Of a stretch of DNA of 64,000 nucleotides, positions 17,921-27,958 are shown piece by piece (positions within the stretch are counted from its first letter, which is position 1; each line of letters opens with the position of its first letter). The translations under genes and the position numbers were made by a program. The stretch comes from Tagaea sp. CACIAM 22H2 (GTDB lineage Bacteria; Pseudomonadota; Alphaproteobacteria; CACIAM-22H2): NCBI GenBank assembly GCA_014444615.1, contig PVXE01000005.1, forward strand, positions 1-64,000, written 5' to 3'. A model generated the notes under the pieces. The model was given only the letters and a program-made list of their open reading frames with translations, did no database searches and had not been told where the DNA came from.

Positions 17921-19729
17921 TCAACCGGCGGCCGGAACGACCGTCGCACCTTCTTCGGACGTACTCGCGACGGCACGGAACGGCGCGAACAACTCGCGGC
18001 CCCAACCATCGGCGTCGCGCGCGGGATCGAGGATCGCAGGCTCGCGCGCCGAAATATCGGCGAGAACATCAAGCGTGCCCGCTTCGGCGTCGATGCGGAT
18101 CATGTCGCCATCGCGCAAGCGCGCGATCGGGCCGCCGGCGGCACCCTCGGGCGACAGATGGATCGCCGCAAGCACCTTGCCCGAAGCGCCCGACATGCGC
18201 CCGTCGGTCACCAGCGCCACGCGCTGACCGCGATCCTGCAACACGCCCAGCGGCGGGATCAGCTTATGGAGCTCCGGCATGCCGTTGGCGCGCGGCCCCT
18301 GGAAGCGAACGACCGCGACGAAGTCGCCGGTCAATTGCCCCGCCCCGAAAGCGGCCAGAAGCTCGGCCTGATCGGCGAAGACTTTCGCGGGCGCTTCGAT
18401 ACGCTGGCGATCCGCCGCCACGGCGGAAATCTTGGTCACCGCGCGGCCAAGATTGCCCGCGAGGATACGAATACCACCTTGTGCGTCGAACGGCTCGGCG
18501 ATCCCGCGCAGCACGTCGCGATCCGCGCTGTCGCGCGGCGGCTCGCGCCACGCCAGTTTGCCGTTATCGAGCCAGGGCTCACGCGCGTAAGCGCCAAGCC
18601 CCTCGCCCATCGCCGTGGCGACATCGGCGAACAACAATCCGCCGTCGATCAGCTCGCGCAACAAGTAGGCCGTGCCGCCCGCCGCCGCGAAGCGGTTCAC
18701 GTCGGCATTACCGTTGGGGTAAATCCGCGCGAGCAGCGGCACGACGCGCGACAGCGCGTCGAAATCGTCCCAGTTGAGTTCGATGCCCGCCAGCCGCGCC
18801 ATCGCGATTAGATGGATCGTGTGATTGGTCGACCCGCCGGTCGCCAGCAATGCGACGATCGCGTTGACCCAGGCGCGCTCGTCGAGCATCTCCCCCGTCC
18901 CCTTGGCCTTGGCGCGGGCCAATTCGACCGCACGGCGGGCCGCCGCATCGGTGAGCGCCGCGCGCAAGGGCGTATCCGGGTTCGGGAAGGCCGCACCCGC
19001 GATATGCAGGCCCATCGCCTCCATCAGCAACTGGTTGGAATTCGCCGTGCCGTAGAAGGTGCACGTCCCCGGCCCGTGATAGGCGGCACTCTCGGCGGCG
19101 AGCAGCGCCGCGCGATCGACTTTGCCTTCGGCGTGGAGCTGGCGAATCTTGCTTTTCTCGGCGTTGCCCAAGCCCGAGGTCATCGGTCCGGCGGGCACGA
19201 AGATGGCGGGCAGATGGCCATAGGACAGCGCCCCCATCACCATGCCCGGAACGATCTTGTCGCAAACGCCCAGGCACAGCACGGCGTCGAAAATATCGTG
19301 CGACAGCGCGATCGCCGTCGACATGGCAATGGCGTCGCGGCTGAACAGCGACATCTCCATGCCTTTACGACCTTGGGTGACGCCATCGCACATCGCGGGC
19401 ACGCCGCCCGCGACCTGCGCCACACCGCCCGCCGCGCGCACCGCCCGCTTGATCGTTTGGGGGTAAGTCTCGAATGGCTGATGGGCCGAGAGCATGTCGT
19501 TATAGGCGGTGACGATTGCCACATTGGGCGCGTCGCCCGCGACCAGAGCCGCCTTGTCGTCGGCCGGGCACGCGGCCACGCCATGGGCCAGGTTTGCGCA
19601 GCCGATCTTGCCGCGCCCGGTGCCGGCATCGCGCATGCGGGAAAGCCGCGCAAGATAAGCGGCGCGCGACTTGGCGCTACGGGCCGCGATGGCGGCGGCG
19701 GTCGATTCGACGACGGTATGGAGCTTCAT
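17921..19729 (-). CDS. edd: 6-Phosphogluconate dehydratase (Entner-Doudoroff)
   Basis: Converts 6-phosphogluconate to 2-keto-3-deoxy-6-phosphogluconate; 602 aa, close to the usual length of about 600. It belongs to the IlvD/Edd family of Fe-S dehydratases. Cysteines in CDGVTQG (about 114) and [10 protein letters not shown] (about 156) are the expected cluster ligands, with others near the N-terminus ([12 protein letters not shown]). The C-terminal [12 protein letters not shown] motif is conserved. An ATG 18 bp upstream is possible, but MKLHTVVES is the more usual start. It lies between transaldolase and the L-arabonate dehydratase paralogue, joining hexose and pentose acid breakdown in one operon. 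No KDPG aldolase gene is visible in the window. Confidence 0.95.
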   Translation of the reverse strand: MKLHTVVESTAAAIAARSAKSRAAYLARLSRMRDAGTGRGKIGCANLAHGVAACPADDKAALVAGDAPNVAIVTAYNDMLSAHQPFETYPQTIKRAVRAAGGVAQVAGGVPAMCDGVTQGRKGMEMSLFSRDAIAMSTAIALSHDIFDAVLCLGVCDKIVPGMVMGALSYGHLPAIFVPAGPMTSGLGNAEKSKIRQLHAEGKVDRAALLAAESAAYHGPGTCTFYGTANSNQLLMEAMGLHIAGAAFPNPDTPLRAALTDAAARRAVELARAKAKGTGEMLDERAWVNAIVALLATGGSTNHTIHLIAMARLAGIELNWDDFDALSRVVPLLARIYPNGNADVNRFAAAGGTAYLLRELIDGGLLFADVATAMGEGLGAYAREPWLDNGKLAWREPPRDSADRDVLRGIAEPFDAQGGIRILAGNLGRAVTKISAVAADRQRIEAPAKVFADQAELLAAFGAGQLTGDFVAVVRFQGPRANGMPELHKLIPPLGVLQDRGQRVALVTDGRMSGASGKVLAAIHLSPEGAAGGPIARLRDGDMIRIDAEAGTLDVLADISAREPAILDPARDADGWGRELFAPFRAVASTSEEGATVVPAAG

Positions 19730-19782
19730 CGCCGAGTCCCATAGCACGTCCGGCCCCCGGTTTCGACGGGGTCATCGGGCGG

Positions 19783-21486
19783 CTAGAAGATATCGAAATC
19801 AACGCCTTCGTCGGCCTGGAGAACATGGGCGTCGTAAAGCTTGTCGTAGCCGCGCCGCTCCATTTTCGGCGGTTGCGGCAACGCCTTGCGCCGCTTTTCG
19901 AGTTCCGCGGGATCGACCAATAGATCGAGCTTGCGCTGGGCGACGCTGAGCTTGATGCGGTCGCCGTTTTTGACCAGCGCCAACGGACCGCCTACGGCGG
20001 CTTCCGGCGCCACATGCAGCACGATGGCGCCATAGGCCGTGCCCGACATGCGCGCGTCGGAAATGCGCACCATGTCCTTGACGCCCGCCTTGGCGAGTTT
20101 GCGCGGGATCGGCAAATACCCCGCCTCCGGCATCGCGGCCGCACTTCGTGGGCCGGCATTCTGCAGCACCAGAATATCGTCGGCGGTGACGTCCAGATCG
20201 GGATCGTCGATGCGCTTCGACAAATCCTCAAGCGACGAGAACACGACCGCACGTCCTTCGTGTTCCAGCAACTTCTTGTCGGCCGCCGCGCGCTTCACGA
20301 TAGCGCCACGCGGGGCGAGCGTGCCGAACACGGCGACCAGGCCGCCATCCGGATCGACCGGTTCGGTGCGCGGGCGTATGATCGTGCGATTGACCTGATC
20401 GGCCAGGGGTGCCGCGATCAGCTCGCGCAAGGTCTTGCCCGAGACCGTCGGCACATCGAGATGCAGCAGATCGCGGATTTCCTTCAACACCGCCGGCACG
20501 CCGCCGCCCGCGTGGAAATCCTCCATGTAATTGTCGCCGACGGGCTTCAAGTTCACCAGCACCGGCGTTTCGTCGGAAAGCCGGTTCAGTCGATTGAGAT
20601 CGACCCTCACGCCCGCGCGCCGCGCGATCGCGGTCAGATGGATCACCGCGTTGGTCGAGCCGGAGATCGCCAGCAAGACGCGCCACGCGTTCTCGATCGA
20701 TTTCTCGGTGACAATATCGCGCGGCCGCAGCGTCGCCGTGCCGATCAATTCGACCGCGCGCTTGCCACTTTCCTCCGCGTTGCGCAAGCGATCCGCATGC
20801 ACCGCCGGGATCGCGGCGGAATTCGGGAGCGACATGCCGAGAGTTTCGGAGATACACGCCATCGTCGAGGCCGTGCCCATCACCGCGCAGGTTCCCGCCG
20901 TGGTGGCGAGGCGCCCTTCGACGGTCTCGATCTCCGCCGCATCCACGTCGCCCGCGCGATAACGCGCCCAGAAGCGGCGACAATCGGTGCAAGCGCCCAA
21001 GCGTTCGCCCTTGTGACGGCCGGTCGACATCGGCCCCGCGACGACCTGAACGGCGGGGACATTCGCCGACAGCGCCGCCATCAACTGCGCCGGTACGGTC
21101 TTGTCGCAGCCGCCCAACAGAACGACGGCATCGATGGGCTGGGCACGGATCATCTCCTCCGTGTCCATCGCCATCAGATTGCGGAATTTGAGACTGGTCG
21201 GGTTCAAGAACACCTCGCCCAGCGAGGTCGTCGGAAACTCGACCGGCAAACCGCCCGCCATCAATACGCCGCGCTTGGTCGCCTCGACCAGTTCGGGGAA
21301 ATGGCGGTGGCAGTTATTGAAACCGCTATACGTGTTGGCGATGCCCACGATCGGCCGCGCCAGCGCTTCGCTGGAATAGCCCATCGAGCGCGCGAAAGAC
21401 CGGCGCAAATACGCCGCAAATTCCGGATCGCCGTAATTCGTCAATCCGCCCGCGATGCCGCGCCGCTTATTGTCGTCGTTTGTCAT
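19783..21486 (-). CDS. araC: L-arabonate dehydratase-like sugar-acid dehydratase (IlvD/Edd family)
   Basis: Predicted to convert L-arabonate to 2-keto-3-deoxy-L-arabonate in the non-phosphorylative pathway; 567 aa. Cys59, Cys127 and Cys200 (NNCHRH, GGCDKT, GTCAVMG) sit where the family's Fe-S ligands are expected, and ARMSGT carries the catalytic Ser. The short length and TSLGEVFLNPTSLKFRN segment fit sugar-acid dehydratases rather than the branched-chain enzyme IlvD. The symbol araC is the one used for this enzyme in Azospirillum, not the E. coli regulator. Location next to a GH51 arabinosidase, and a keto-deoxy-arabonate dehydratase gene divergent from the operon, support L-arabonate. D-xylonate or another pentonate remains possible. 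Confidence 0.85.
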   Translation of the reverse strand: MTNDDNKRRGIAGGLTNYGDPEFAAYLRRSFARSMGYSSEALARPIVGIANTYSGFNNCHRHFPELVEATKRGVLMAGGLPVEFPTTSLGEVFLNPTSLKFRNLMAMDTEEMIRAQPIDAVVLLGGCDKTVPAQLMAALSANVPAVQVVAGPMSTGRHKGERLGACTDCRRFWARYRAGDVDAAEIETVEGRLATTAGTCAVMGTASTMACISETLGMSLPNSAAIPAVHADRLRNAEESGKRAVELIGTATLRPRDIVTEKSIENAWRVLLAISGSTNAVIHLTAIARRAGVRVDLNRLNRLSDETPVLVNLKPVGDNYMEDFHAGGGVPAVLKEIRDLLHLDVPTVSGKTLRELIAAPLADQVNRTIIRPRTEPVDPDGGLVAVFGTLAPRGAIVKRAAADKKLLEHEGRAVVFSSLEDLSKRIDDPDLDVTADDILVLQNAGPRSAAAMPEAGYLPIPRKLAKAGVKDMVRISDARMSGTAYGAIVLHVAPEAAVGGPLALVKNGDRIKLSVAQRKLDLLVDPAELEKRRKALPQPPKMERRGYDKLYDAHVLQADEGVDFDIF

Positions 21487-21563
21487 GACGGCGTTTGTAT
21501 CATGCCGGGCGGATATTTGCGTACTCGGACCGGCATTCGCGCTTTGGCACCGATGCGAAACGT

Positions 21564-22625
21564 CTAACGCGGGGCGAGCTTCAGCCGCATCACGATATCG
21601 CGGCCGTGATTGCCAAAACCTTTGCCGAAGATATTCACGCCGCCGGGACGCTTGGCTTTTTCCTGAATGCCAACGCGCAGGCGGATCGAGTGATGGTTCG
21701 GCAGATCGAGTTTCGACAGGCCGATGCTCGATATGCGCTTGCCGTTGACGAAAGTGCCGTCGCGGCTGATCCGCCATTGCGTCAGATCGCCGTATTGCGA
21801 GCCTTCGAGCTTCCACCAGCGCGGCGTGAAACGTCCGCGCCGGTCGCCGTAATCGCCCGGTGCCGTCCATACGCCGACATGCACATGATTGACCCACAAC
21901 GAAATATCCGAGGGCCAATTCTTGTTGGTGCCCGGCACTTCGGAGGAAAGCTCGAGTTCGAATTCCAGCGCCTCGACCGTGCGATTCATCAGCTTCGCGT
22001 TGTTCGGAAACTTATATTCGACATAGCCGCGCCCGAACCAGATCAACGCCGCCTGCACGCGCGCGGGGTCGAGGAACAGGTCGGGCACGTCGAGTACGCC
22101 CATGATGCGCTCGGTCGAGCAAATCCCGCAGGGCGCCGAGACCTCGCAGCTCGTGTAGAGACCGAGCGGCATCTCGACCTCCACGACATTACTGTCGCGG
22201 CTCGGGCGCTCGGGCGCCAATTGGATAACGATTTCGTCGAAACGGGCCCAACAGATCTTCTGCTGCCCTTTGCTGGCTTTGCCCAGCGAGGTTTCGATCA
22301 GATCGGCGTCGGTCAGGATCTGCACGTTGGTCGCCACGGTCGACTGCGGCAACTCGAGCGCCTCGGCGATCTGGTTGACGTTCAGCGGACCGGTACGGCG
22401 CAGCAACTGAAGAATGCGCACCCGGATCGGCGAGGCGAGGCCCCGCACGACCGCGAATTGACGCGCGGGATCGACGGCGAGAAAACTGTGCGAAGCCTCC
22501 CCGTCGCCGCCGGCGCCCGCCGCGATATCGGCAGGGCCCCGGCGCGCGTCGGACCCGGCGAAGGCGGAATGACCCGCCCCGCCGGATATCTCGCTTTTAT
22601 TTCGACGACTCGAGTCGGATGACAT
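21564..22625 (-). CDS. ArsR-type HTH regulator with large C-terminal domain
   Basis: 353 aa. After a Gly/Ala/Ser-rich N-terminus (about 45 residues, possibly untranslated if a later start is used) comes an ArsR-type winged helix near residues 55-130 (GLASPIRVRILQLL, LNVNQIAEALELPQSTVATNVQIL). A further 220 residues or so contain conserved-looking Cys in CEVSAPCGICS and Trp-rich stretches. Classic ArsR proteins are about 110 aa, so the C-terminal part is probably a ligand-sensing domain, plausibly for an arabinoside. The start overlaps the arabinofuranosidase 3' end by 29 bp, and it lies inside the arabinose operon, which it probably controls. The ligand is inference. Confidence 0.82.
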   Translation of the reverse strand: MSSDSSRRNKSEISGGAGHSAFAGSDARRGPADIAAGAGGDGEASHSFLAVDPARQFAVVRGLASPIRVRILQLLRRTGPLNVNQIAEALELPQSTVATNVQILTDADLIETSLGKASKGQQKICWARFDEIVIQLAPERPSRDSNVVEVEMPLGLYTSCEVSAPCGICSTERIMGVLDVPDLFLDPARVQAALIWFGRGYVEYKFPNNAKLMNRTVEALEFELELSSEVPGTNKNWPSDISLWVNHVHVGVWTAPGDYGDRRGRFTPRWWKLEGSQYGDLTQWRISRDGTFVNGKRISSIGLSKLDLPNHHSIRLRVGIQEKAKRPGGVNIFGKGFGNHGRDIVMRLKLAPR

Positions 22626-24144
22626 TCCACGAGGCCGGTTTCAGCGTCATCGTTACCGCTCCGTCCGCCACTTTCACGCCATCAAGGCGCTTGGGCGACA
22701 CGCGGTCCGGAGCATTCTTGTCGTTGACCGCCGTGAGGCTATCATGCCGCAACTCCTCGGCGACAGCGACCTTCATTCCGCCGAAGCCGCGCATATCGAC
22801 CTTGACCTGCATTTCGCCCTTCAGGTCGCGGTTGAGCGCGAACAGGGTCAGCGACTTGCCATCCTCGCCCGCCACCGCCGACAGCTTCAGATACGGCGCC
22901 TTGACCGGATAGTACAGGTCCTGGTCGCCGCGCGGATCGTAATACGACGCGTCGTAGATGTCGCTTTCGATCCGCGTGCGCAGCACGTCGCCGCGGCCGT
23001 AGCGGCTCATCTGCGCGAAGGGATGGAAGATCGTCTGGCGCCAGGCGGGCCCGCCCGTCTCGGTCATGATCGGCGCGATCACGTTGACGAGCTGGGCCAA
23101 GCACGCGGCCTTCACGCGATCCGCATGGTTCAACAAGGAAATGCACGCGCCGCCGAACGCCAGCGCGTCGGCCATGTCGTAGATTTCCTCCAGGATCTCC
23201 GGCGCCACCGGCCAGCCCGGCTTGATCCGGTTGGCGCGCGGGCGGCGCGTGCGGTACCAGACGTTCCATTCGTCGAAGGACAGCATGATCCGTTTGGACG
23301 AGCGGCGCTTGGCCGAAACCGCATCCGCGATCGCCACGACCTCGTCGATGAAGCTGTCCATCAGATCGGGGCTGGCGAGCAGCGCCGCCGTATCGCCGTT
23401 GTAGTTGTTGAGATAGGTGTGCAGCGAGATGAACTCGACATGCTCGAACGTTTCGTCCAGCACTTCGTCTTCCCACTGACCGTAGGTGGGCATGGTGCGC
23501 CCGGACGAGCCGCAGGCCGCGAGTTCCAGCGACGGATCGATCCAGCGCATCATCTTCGCCGCTTCGCGCGCCACCGCGCCGTACTGGCGGGCGGTCTTGG
23601 TTTCCATCTGCCAGGGACCGTCCATTTCGTTGCCCAGACACCAGAACTTGATGCCGTGCGGCTTCTCCCAGCCGTGCTTCTTGCGCAGATCCGAGTAATA
23701 CGTGCCGCCCGGATGGTTGCAGTACTCGACCAAATTGCGCGCCGCGTCGCCGCCGCGCGTGCCCAGATTGACCGCCAGCATCGGCTCGATATTTGCGGCC
23801 TTGCACCAATCGACGAATTCGTTCGTGCCGAACGTGTTGGGCTCGGTCGAGAACCAGGCAAGGTCGAGGCGCGCCGGGCGATCCTTCACCGGACCGACGC
23901 CATCCTCCCAGTTATAGCCCGAGACGAAATTGCCGCCGGGATAGCGCATGATCGTCGGCCCCAGCTCGCGCACCAGCGCCAGCACGTCGCCGCGGAAGCC
24001 GTTCTTGTCGGCGGTCTTGTGGCCGGGCTCGTAGATGCCGCCATAAACGCAACGACCCAGATGCTCGATGAATGCGCCGAACAGGCGGGGATCGGTACGC
24101 CCGATCGTGAAATCGCGATCGAGTAGAACGGATGCTTTTCTCAT
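22597..24144 (-). CDS. abfA: Alpha-L-arabinofuranosidase, GH51
   Basis: Releases terminal L-arabinofuranose from arabino-oligosaccharides; 515 aa with no signal peptide, so it acts in the cytoplasm on imported oligosaccharides. Family landmarks: FGAFIEHLGRCVYGG, RYPGGNFVSGYNWEDGVGP, acid/base Glu173 in LGNEMDGPW, HTYLNN, and nucleophile Glu292 in SFDEWNVWY. The C-terminal beta-sandwich domain follows. It is placed 38 bp after the ATPase genes of an Opp-type importer and before the regulator and L-arabonate dehydratase genes, giving an import, hydrolysis and oxidation order. The start ATG at 24144 fits the family N-terminus. Confidence 0.95.
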   Translation of the reverse strand: MRKASVLLDRDFTIGRTDPRLFGAFIEHLGRCVYGGIYEPGHKTADKNGFRGDVLALVRELGPTIMRYPGGNFVSGYNWEDGVGPVKDRPARLDLAWFSTEPNTFGTNEFVDWCKAANIEPMLAVNLGTRGGDAARNLVEYCNHPGGTYYSDLRKKHGWEKPHGIKFWCLGNEMDGPWQMETKTARQYGAVAREAAKMMRWIDPSLELAACGSSGRTMPTYGQWEDEVLDETFEHVEFISLHTYLNNYNGDTAALLASPDLMDSFIDEVVAIADAVSAKRRSSKRIMLSFDEWNVWYRTRRPRANRIKPGWPVAPEILEEIYDMADALAFGGACISLLNHADRVKAACLAQLVNVIAPIMTETGGPAWRQTIFHPFAQMSRYGRGDVLRTRIESDIYDASYYDPRGDQDLYYPVKAPYLKLSAVAGEDGKSLTLFALNRDLKGEMQVKVDMRGFGGMKVAVAEELRHDSLTAVNDKNAPDRVSPKRLDGVKVADGAVTMTLKPASWNVIRLESSK

Positions 24145-24182
24145 GGCGTTTCCCTGACTTGCTTGATGTTGATTCGATGTCT

Positions 24183-25010
24183 CTACCGCGCGAACAAGGG
24201 ACGCTCGCCGGGGGCGAGCGGTTCGAGCACGGATTCTTTCAGTGTTTTTGAATAGGGATGCTTGGGATCGGCGAGGATGGTCCGCGCATCGCCGCTCTCC
24301 ACCACCCTGCCCTTCTGCATGATGATGATGCGGTCGGAGATCGAATACGCGGTCGCCAGATCGTGCGTGATGTAGATGATCGACAGGCCCAATTCGTCCC
24401 GCAGCTTGCGGAACAGATTGACGATCGAGGCGCGCAACGACGCATCGACCATCGACACGGGCTCGTCCGCGATCAGCAGCGACGGTCCCGACGCCAAAGC
24501 GCGGGCGATCGCCACGCGTTGCAACTGTCCGCCCGACAACTCGTGCGGATAGCGACCTTTGACTTCGGCGAGCGACAGGCCGACTTGGCGCAGGGCCTTG
24601 TCCGCACCCGCTTGCATCGCCGCTTCGTCCTTGGCGCCGGCAAAGCGCCGGCACGTCGCATAGAGATAGCGATCCAGGCGCTTCAACGGATTGAACGCCT
24701 CAAACGGATTCTGGAACACGGGCTGGACGGCCGCCATGAAGGCGTGGCGATCCGCGCCGTCGCGCAAGCCGGCGAGATCGCGTCCCTTGAAACGCGCGGT
24801 TCCACGCGTCGGCGCCTGCAGCGCCAGGATGATCCGCGCCAGCGTCGACTTGCCCGACCCGGACTCGCCGATGATCGAGAAAATCTCGGGTTTCGCCATT
24901 TCTAGCCGGAAACTGACGTCGATCACCGCCTCAACCTGAGTGCGCGAGAACAAACCGCCGCGCGTGAAGGTTTTGGAAACGGAATCGAGTTCGAGCAGCG
25001 CGCCGGTCAT
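24183..25010 (-). CDS. Dpp/Opp-type ABC transporter ATPase (F-type), predicted oligosaccharide importer
   Basis: ABC ATPase of 275 aa. Walker A GESGSGKST is near residues 48-56, the signature LSGGQLQR, and Walker B LLIADEPVSMVD. The protein stops soon after the nucleotide-binding domain and lacks the Cys-rich C-terminal extension seen in most F-type paralogues in this window. The segment PVFQNPFEAFNPLKRLDRYLYATCRR differs from peptide-type F subunits, in keeping with a carbohydrate-transporting branch. Its start overlaps the D-type gene by 4 bp and GH51 follows after 38 bp. Confidence 0.9.
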   Translation of the reverse strand: MTGALLELDSVSKTFTRGGLFSRTQVEAVIDVSFRLEMAKPEIFSIIGESGSGKSTLARIILALQAPTRGTARFKGRDLAGLRDGADRHAFMAAVQPVFQNPFEAFNPLKRLDRYLYATCRRFAGAKDEAAMQAGADKALRQVGLSLAEVKGRYPHELSGGQLQRVAIARALASGPSLLIADEPVSMVDASLRASIVNLFRKLRDELGLSIIYITHDLATAYSISDRIIIMQKGRVVESGDARTILADPKHPYSKTLKESVLEPLAPGERPLFAR

Positions 25011-26047
25011 GGCGTGGCCTCCACGCGATCTTTTTCGAAACAGGCGACGCGATGGTCGGGCGCCACCTGCTCCATCGGCGGCACTTCCACGCGGCAACGC
25101 TCCGTCGCGAAAACGCAGCGCGGATGGAACCGGCAACCCGAAGGCGGATTGGCGAGGCTGGGCGGCGTTCCCTCCAAGCCGATGCGCGGCCGATCGTCGC
25201 CGATGCGCGGCAACGAATGGATCAGATGGCGCGTATAGGGATGGCGCGGCCGCGCGAACACATCGGGCGTGCGCGCCTCCTCCACCAACCGCCCCGCATA
25301 CATGATGCCCAAGCGATCGGTCAGATGCGCGTGCACGCCCATATCGTGGGTGACAAACAGCACCGACGACGCCATCTCGCGCTGGATCGAACGGAACATC
25401 GCCAGCACGTCCTTTTGCACCACGACGTCGAGTGCCGTGGTCGGCTCGTCGGCAATGATGAATTGCGGGCGGCAGATCGTGGCAAGCGCGATCGTCACAC
25501 GCTGGCGCATGCCCCCCGACAATTCGTGCGGATAGGCCTTCAGTACCGAAGCGGGCAGATTGACGCGCGCCAAATGCGCCACGACCGCCGCCTCGAATCC
25601 GGCATTGTCGAGTCCCATATGGCGGAAGGCGAAGTCGAAGAACGACGTGCCGATGCGCCGCACGGGGTTCAGCACGCTCATCGAGCCTTGCATGACGTAG
25701 GAGAGATGCCGCCAGCGCACGCGCTCGACGAGATCGGCCGGCGCGCGGTTCAAGCCCATCGTGCCGTCCATGAAGCTGAACTGGATCTCGCCGCCGACGA
25801 TCTCCAGCGGCGGACGCATGGCGCCCGCGATGGTCTTCACCAGAGTCGACTTACCCGAACTCGATTCACCGGCGAGGCCGTAGATCTCGTCCTTACGCAC
25901 CTCGAACGTGATGCCATCGACGGCCTTCACCTCGCGGTCGACGCCGAACAGGCGCAAGCGATACCAGGCGCGCAGGTCGCGCACCGCGACGACGGGGCCT
26001 TGGGCCGCTTCCGGCTTGGCGGCGGGGTTTCGCATCGCGGCGCTCAT
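25007..26047 (-). CDS. Dpp/Opp-type ABC transporter ATPase (D-type), predicted oligosaccharide importer
   Basis: ABC ATPase of 346 aa. Walker A is GESSSGKST (about 60-68), with Ser in place of the usual Gly/Cys but the essential GKST intact. The signature is LSGGMRQR, and Walker [13 protein letters not shown] is followed by VVVQKDV instead of the usual VTIQAQ. The Q-loop region reads SYVMQGSMSVLNP, without the FQEP/FQDP form of typical peptide importers. A Cys-containing C-terminal domain is present (PSGCRFHPRCVFATERC). It overlaps the permease gene and the F-type gene by 4 bp each. The deviations agree with a specialised, non-peptide branch. Confidence 0.9.
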   Translation of the reverse strand: MSAAMRNPAAKPEAAQGPVVAVRDLRAWYRLRLFGVDREVKAVDGITFEVRKDEIYGLAGESSSGKSTLVKTIAGAMRPPLEIVGGEIQFSFMDGTMGLNRAPADLVERVRWRHLSYVMQGSMSVLNPVRRIGTSFFDFAFRHMGLDNAGFEAAVVAHLARVNLPASVLKAYPHELSGGMRQRVTIALATICRPQFIIADEPTTALDVVVQKDVLAMFRSIQREMASSVLFVTHDMGVHAHLTDRLGIMYAGRLVEEARTPDVFARPRHPYTRHLIHSLPRIGDDRPRIGLEGTPPSLANPPSGCRFHPRCVFATERCRVEVPPMEQVAPDHRVACFEKDRVEATP

Positions 26048-26910
26048 TCCTTGCGCCCCCCGCCCCGTTCGAGCCTAGATCGCGGGTCGATGTATTCGTT
26101 CATCGAGATCGCGAGCAGATAGAGGCCGATGAACAGCATCACCACCAGACCGACCGGGAACGCGATCCACCACCACACGCCTGCGACCACGGCGCTGTGC
26201 TGATTGGCCCAATAGATCATTCCGCCCACGCTTGGCCGGTTGATATCGGTGAAGCCCAGCACCGCGAGCGTGACCTCAAGGCCGATCGACCAGTTCATAT
26301 TGTTGAGCGACGTCGAAAACACGATCGGCAGCACGAAGGGCAAATGTTCGCGCGACAGAATCTCGTGTGTGCGCATGCCGGAGAACACCGCCGTCTGCGT
26401 GAATTCCCGGTGCCGCAGGCTGAGTGCGACGGAGCGGATCAAACGCGCGTCGTAGGACCAGCCCAACAGCGCCGTCAGCACCGCCAGCATCACCCACGAC
26501 ATGTTGTCGCGCATGACGAAGTAGAACAGCACCAGGATCGGGAACAGCGGAATGACGATGAAGGTGTCGTTGATCGACATCAGCACGCGGTCGACCCAGC
26601 CGCCGCGATACCCCGCAAGCAGCCCGATCGACAGCGACAGGATGCGGCTTAAAATCGCGACCAGCAGGCCGAAGGCCAGCGTGTTGCGGATCGAGTAGGT
26701 CAGCAACCAGAACAAGTCTTGGCCGCGAGACGTCGTGCCGAACCAATGCGCGGCCGAAGGCGGCACATCCATCGGCGCCACGAATTGGTCGAGCGGCGGA
26801 TACGGCGAGACGAAGGAAAGCAGCGCCATCGCCACGACTACACCGGTCATGAGGATGCCGGCGAGAAACTCGCTGTTGTAACGCAGGAGGTCGCGAAGAA
26901 CGACGAACAT
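26044..26910 (-). CDS. Dpp/Opp-type ABC transporter permease (DppC-like), predicted oligosaccharide importer
   Basis: Inner-membrane permease of 288 aa. The first membrane segment is around residues 18-36 (GILMTGVVVAMALLSFVSP), followed by FGTTSRGQDLFW, corresponding to the GTDxxGRD motif of DppC. Further hydrophobic segments, a coupling loop near FSGMRTHEILSREHLPFVLP, and a C-terminal MNEYIDPRSR follow. It starts 3 bp after the DppB-like stop and overlaps the D-type ATPase gene. Confidence 0.91.
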   Translation of the reverse strand: MFVVLRDLLRYNSEFLAGILMTGVVVAMALLSFVSPYPPLDQFVAPMDVPPSAAHWFGTTSRGQDLFWLLTYSIRNTLAFGLLVAILSRILSLSIGLLAGYRGGWVDRVLMSINDTFIVIPLFPILVLFYFVMRDNMSWVMLAVLTALLGWSYDARLIRSVALSLRHREFTQTAVFSGMRTHEILSREHLPFVLPIVFSTSLNNMNWSIGLEVTLAVLGFTDINRPSVGGMIYWANQHSAVVAGVWWWIAFPVGLVVMLFIGLYLLAISMNEYIDPRSRLERGGGRKE

Positions 26911-26913
26911 TGT

Positions 26914-27918
26914 TCAGTTTACCGTGACGCGAGGGTCGATAAGCGGATAGATCAGGTCGATGACCAGCACCGCGAGCGAAACGCCGACGATCGACACCGT
27001 CGTGAGGCCGAGGACGAGGCTGTAATCGCCGGCGTGCACGCCGTCGACGAGCAGCGAGCCGATGCCCGGATAGCCGAACACGCGTTCGGTGATCAAAGCG
27101 CCGGAGAAGATATGGCCGAGGGAAATCGCGAGGCCGGTGACCTGCGGGGCGATGGCGTTGCGCATCACATAGGCGGTCAGGATGCGGCGCTTCGATACGC
27201 CCGCGAGCTCGGCGTAGACGACGTAGTCCTCGGTCACGACGTTCGATACGAGGCTGCGCATCCCGACGAACCAACCGCCGAGGCCCACGAGCAGCAACGA
27301 CAGCATCGGCAGTATCGAATGCCGCGCGACGGACATGACGTATTCGAACGACCAGTCCCGCGCGACGTTCATTTGGGCGCCGCCGGAGATCGGCAGAATC
27401 GGCCACAGATAGCCGAATACGATCAGCAGGATGATCGCGGCGATGTAATAAGGCATCGGGTGCAGCGCCATCGCGACGATGCCGAAACCCTTGAGGATAC
27501 GGCTGCGGCGGTAATAGCCGGCGAGACCGCCCAGCAGATTGCCGATGATCCAGGTGAGGATCGTGGCCACGCCCAGCAAACCGACCGTCCAGGGAATGGC
27601 GCGCCCGATCAACGTTGAAACGGGCGACGGAAAGGCGGACAGCGAGGGGCCGAAATCGGCGACCAGCACGCGGCGCCAGAAATTCAGATACTGCTCGATC
27701 GGCGACCCGGTCAGACCGTAAAGCTCGCGCAACGACTGGCGCATCGATTCGATCGCTTCGGGCGCGGTGTGGCCGAAGGCCGTGGCAACCGAAACCGTAT
27801 GCTCCACCGGATCGATCGGCGTGGCGTGCGTAATGATATAGGCGATGTTGATGCCGATAAAGACGACCAGCAAAAACTGCAAGAACCGGCCGAAGGCATA
27901 TCTGGCGTAGGCGCGCAT
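26914..27918 (-). CDS. Dpp/Opp-type ABC transporter permease (DppB-like), predicted oligosaccharide importer
   Basis: Inner-membrane permease of 334 aa. The N-terminal helix is FLQFLLVVFIGINIAYIITHATPIDPVE; ITHATPIDPVE replaces the usual HLxPGDP. About five further membrane segments follow, with the coupling loop VVYAELAGVSKRRI and the C-terminus LIDPRVTVN. The long periplasmic insert typical of DppB is present. It lies downstream of the binding-protein gene across an 86-bp gap that holds a perfect 12-bp hairpin. Confidence 0.91.
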   Translation of the reverse strand: MRAYARYAFGRFLQFLLVVFIGINIAYIITHATPIDPVEHTVSVATAFGHTAPEAIESMRQSLRELYGLTGSPIEQYLNFWRRVLVADFGPSLSAFPSPVSTLIGRAIPWTVGLLGVATILTWIIGNLLGGLAGYYRRSRILKGFGIVAMALHPMPYYIAAIILLIVFGYLWPILPISGGAQMNVARDWSFEYVMSVARHSILPMLSLLLVGLGGWFVGMRSLVSNVVTEDYVVYAELAGVSKRRILTAYVMRNAIAPQVTGLAISLGHIFSGALITERVFGYPGIGSLLVDGVHAGDYSLVLGLTTVSIVGVSLAVLVIDLIYPLIDPRVTVN

Positions 27919-27958
27919 ATTCGTGTGCTTTCCAGGGGAACGTGAAGTCCGCCCTTGC

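Noticed and set aside
19783..21486. Dihydroxy-acid dehydratase IlvD for branched-chain amino acids
   Set aside because: Sequence blocks and catabolic arabinose context fit a sugar-acid dehydratase; no ilv genes nearby.
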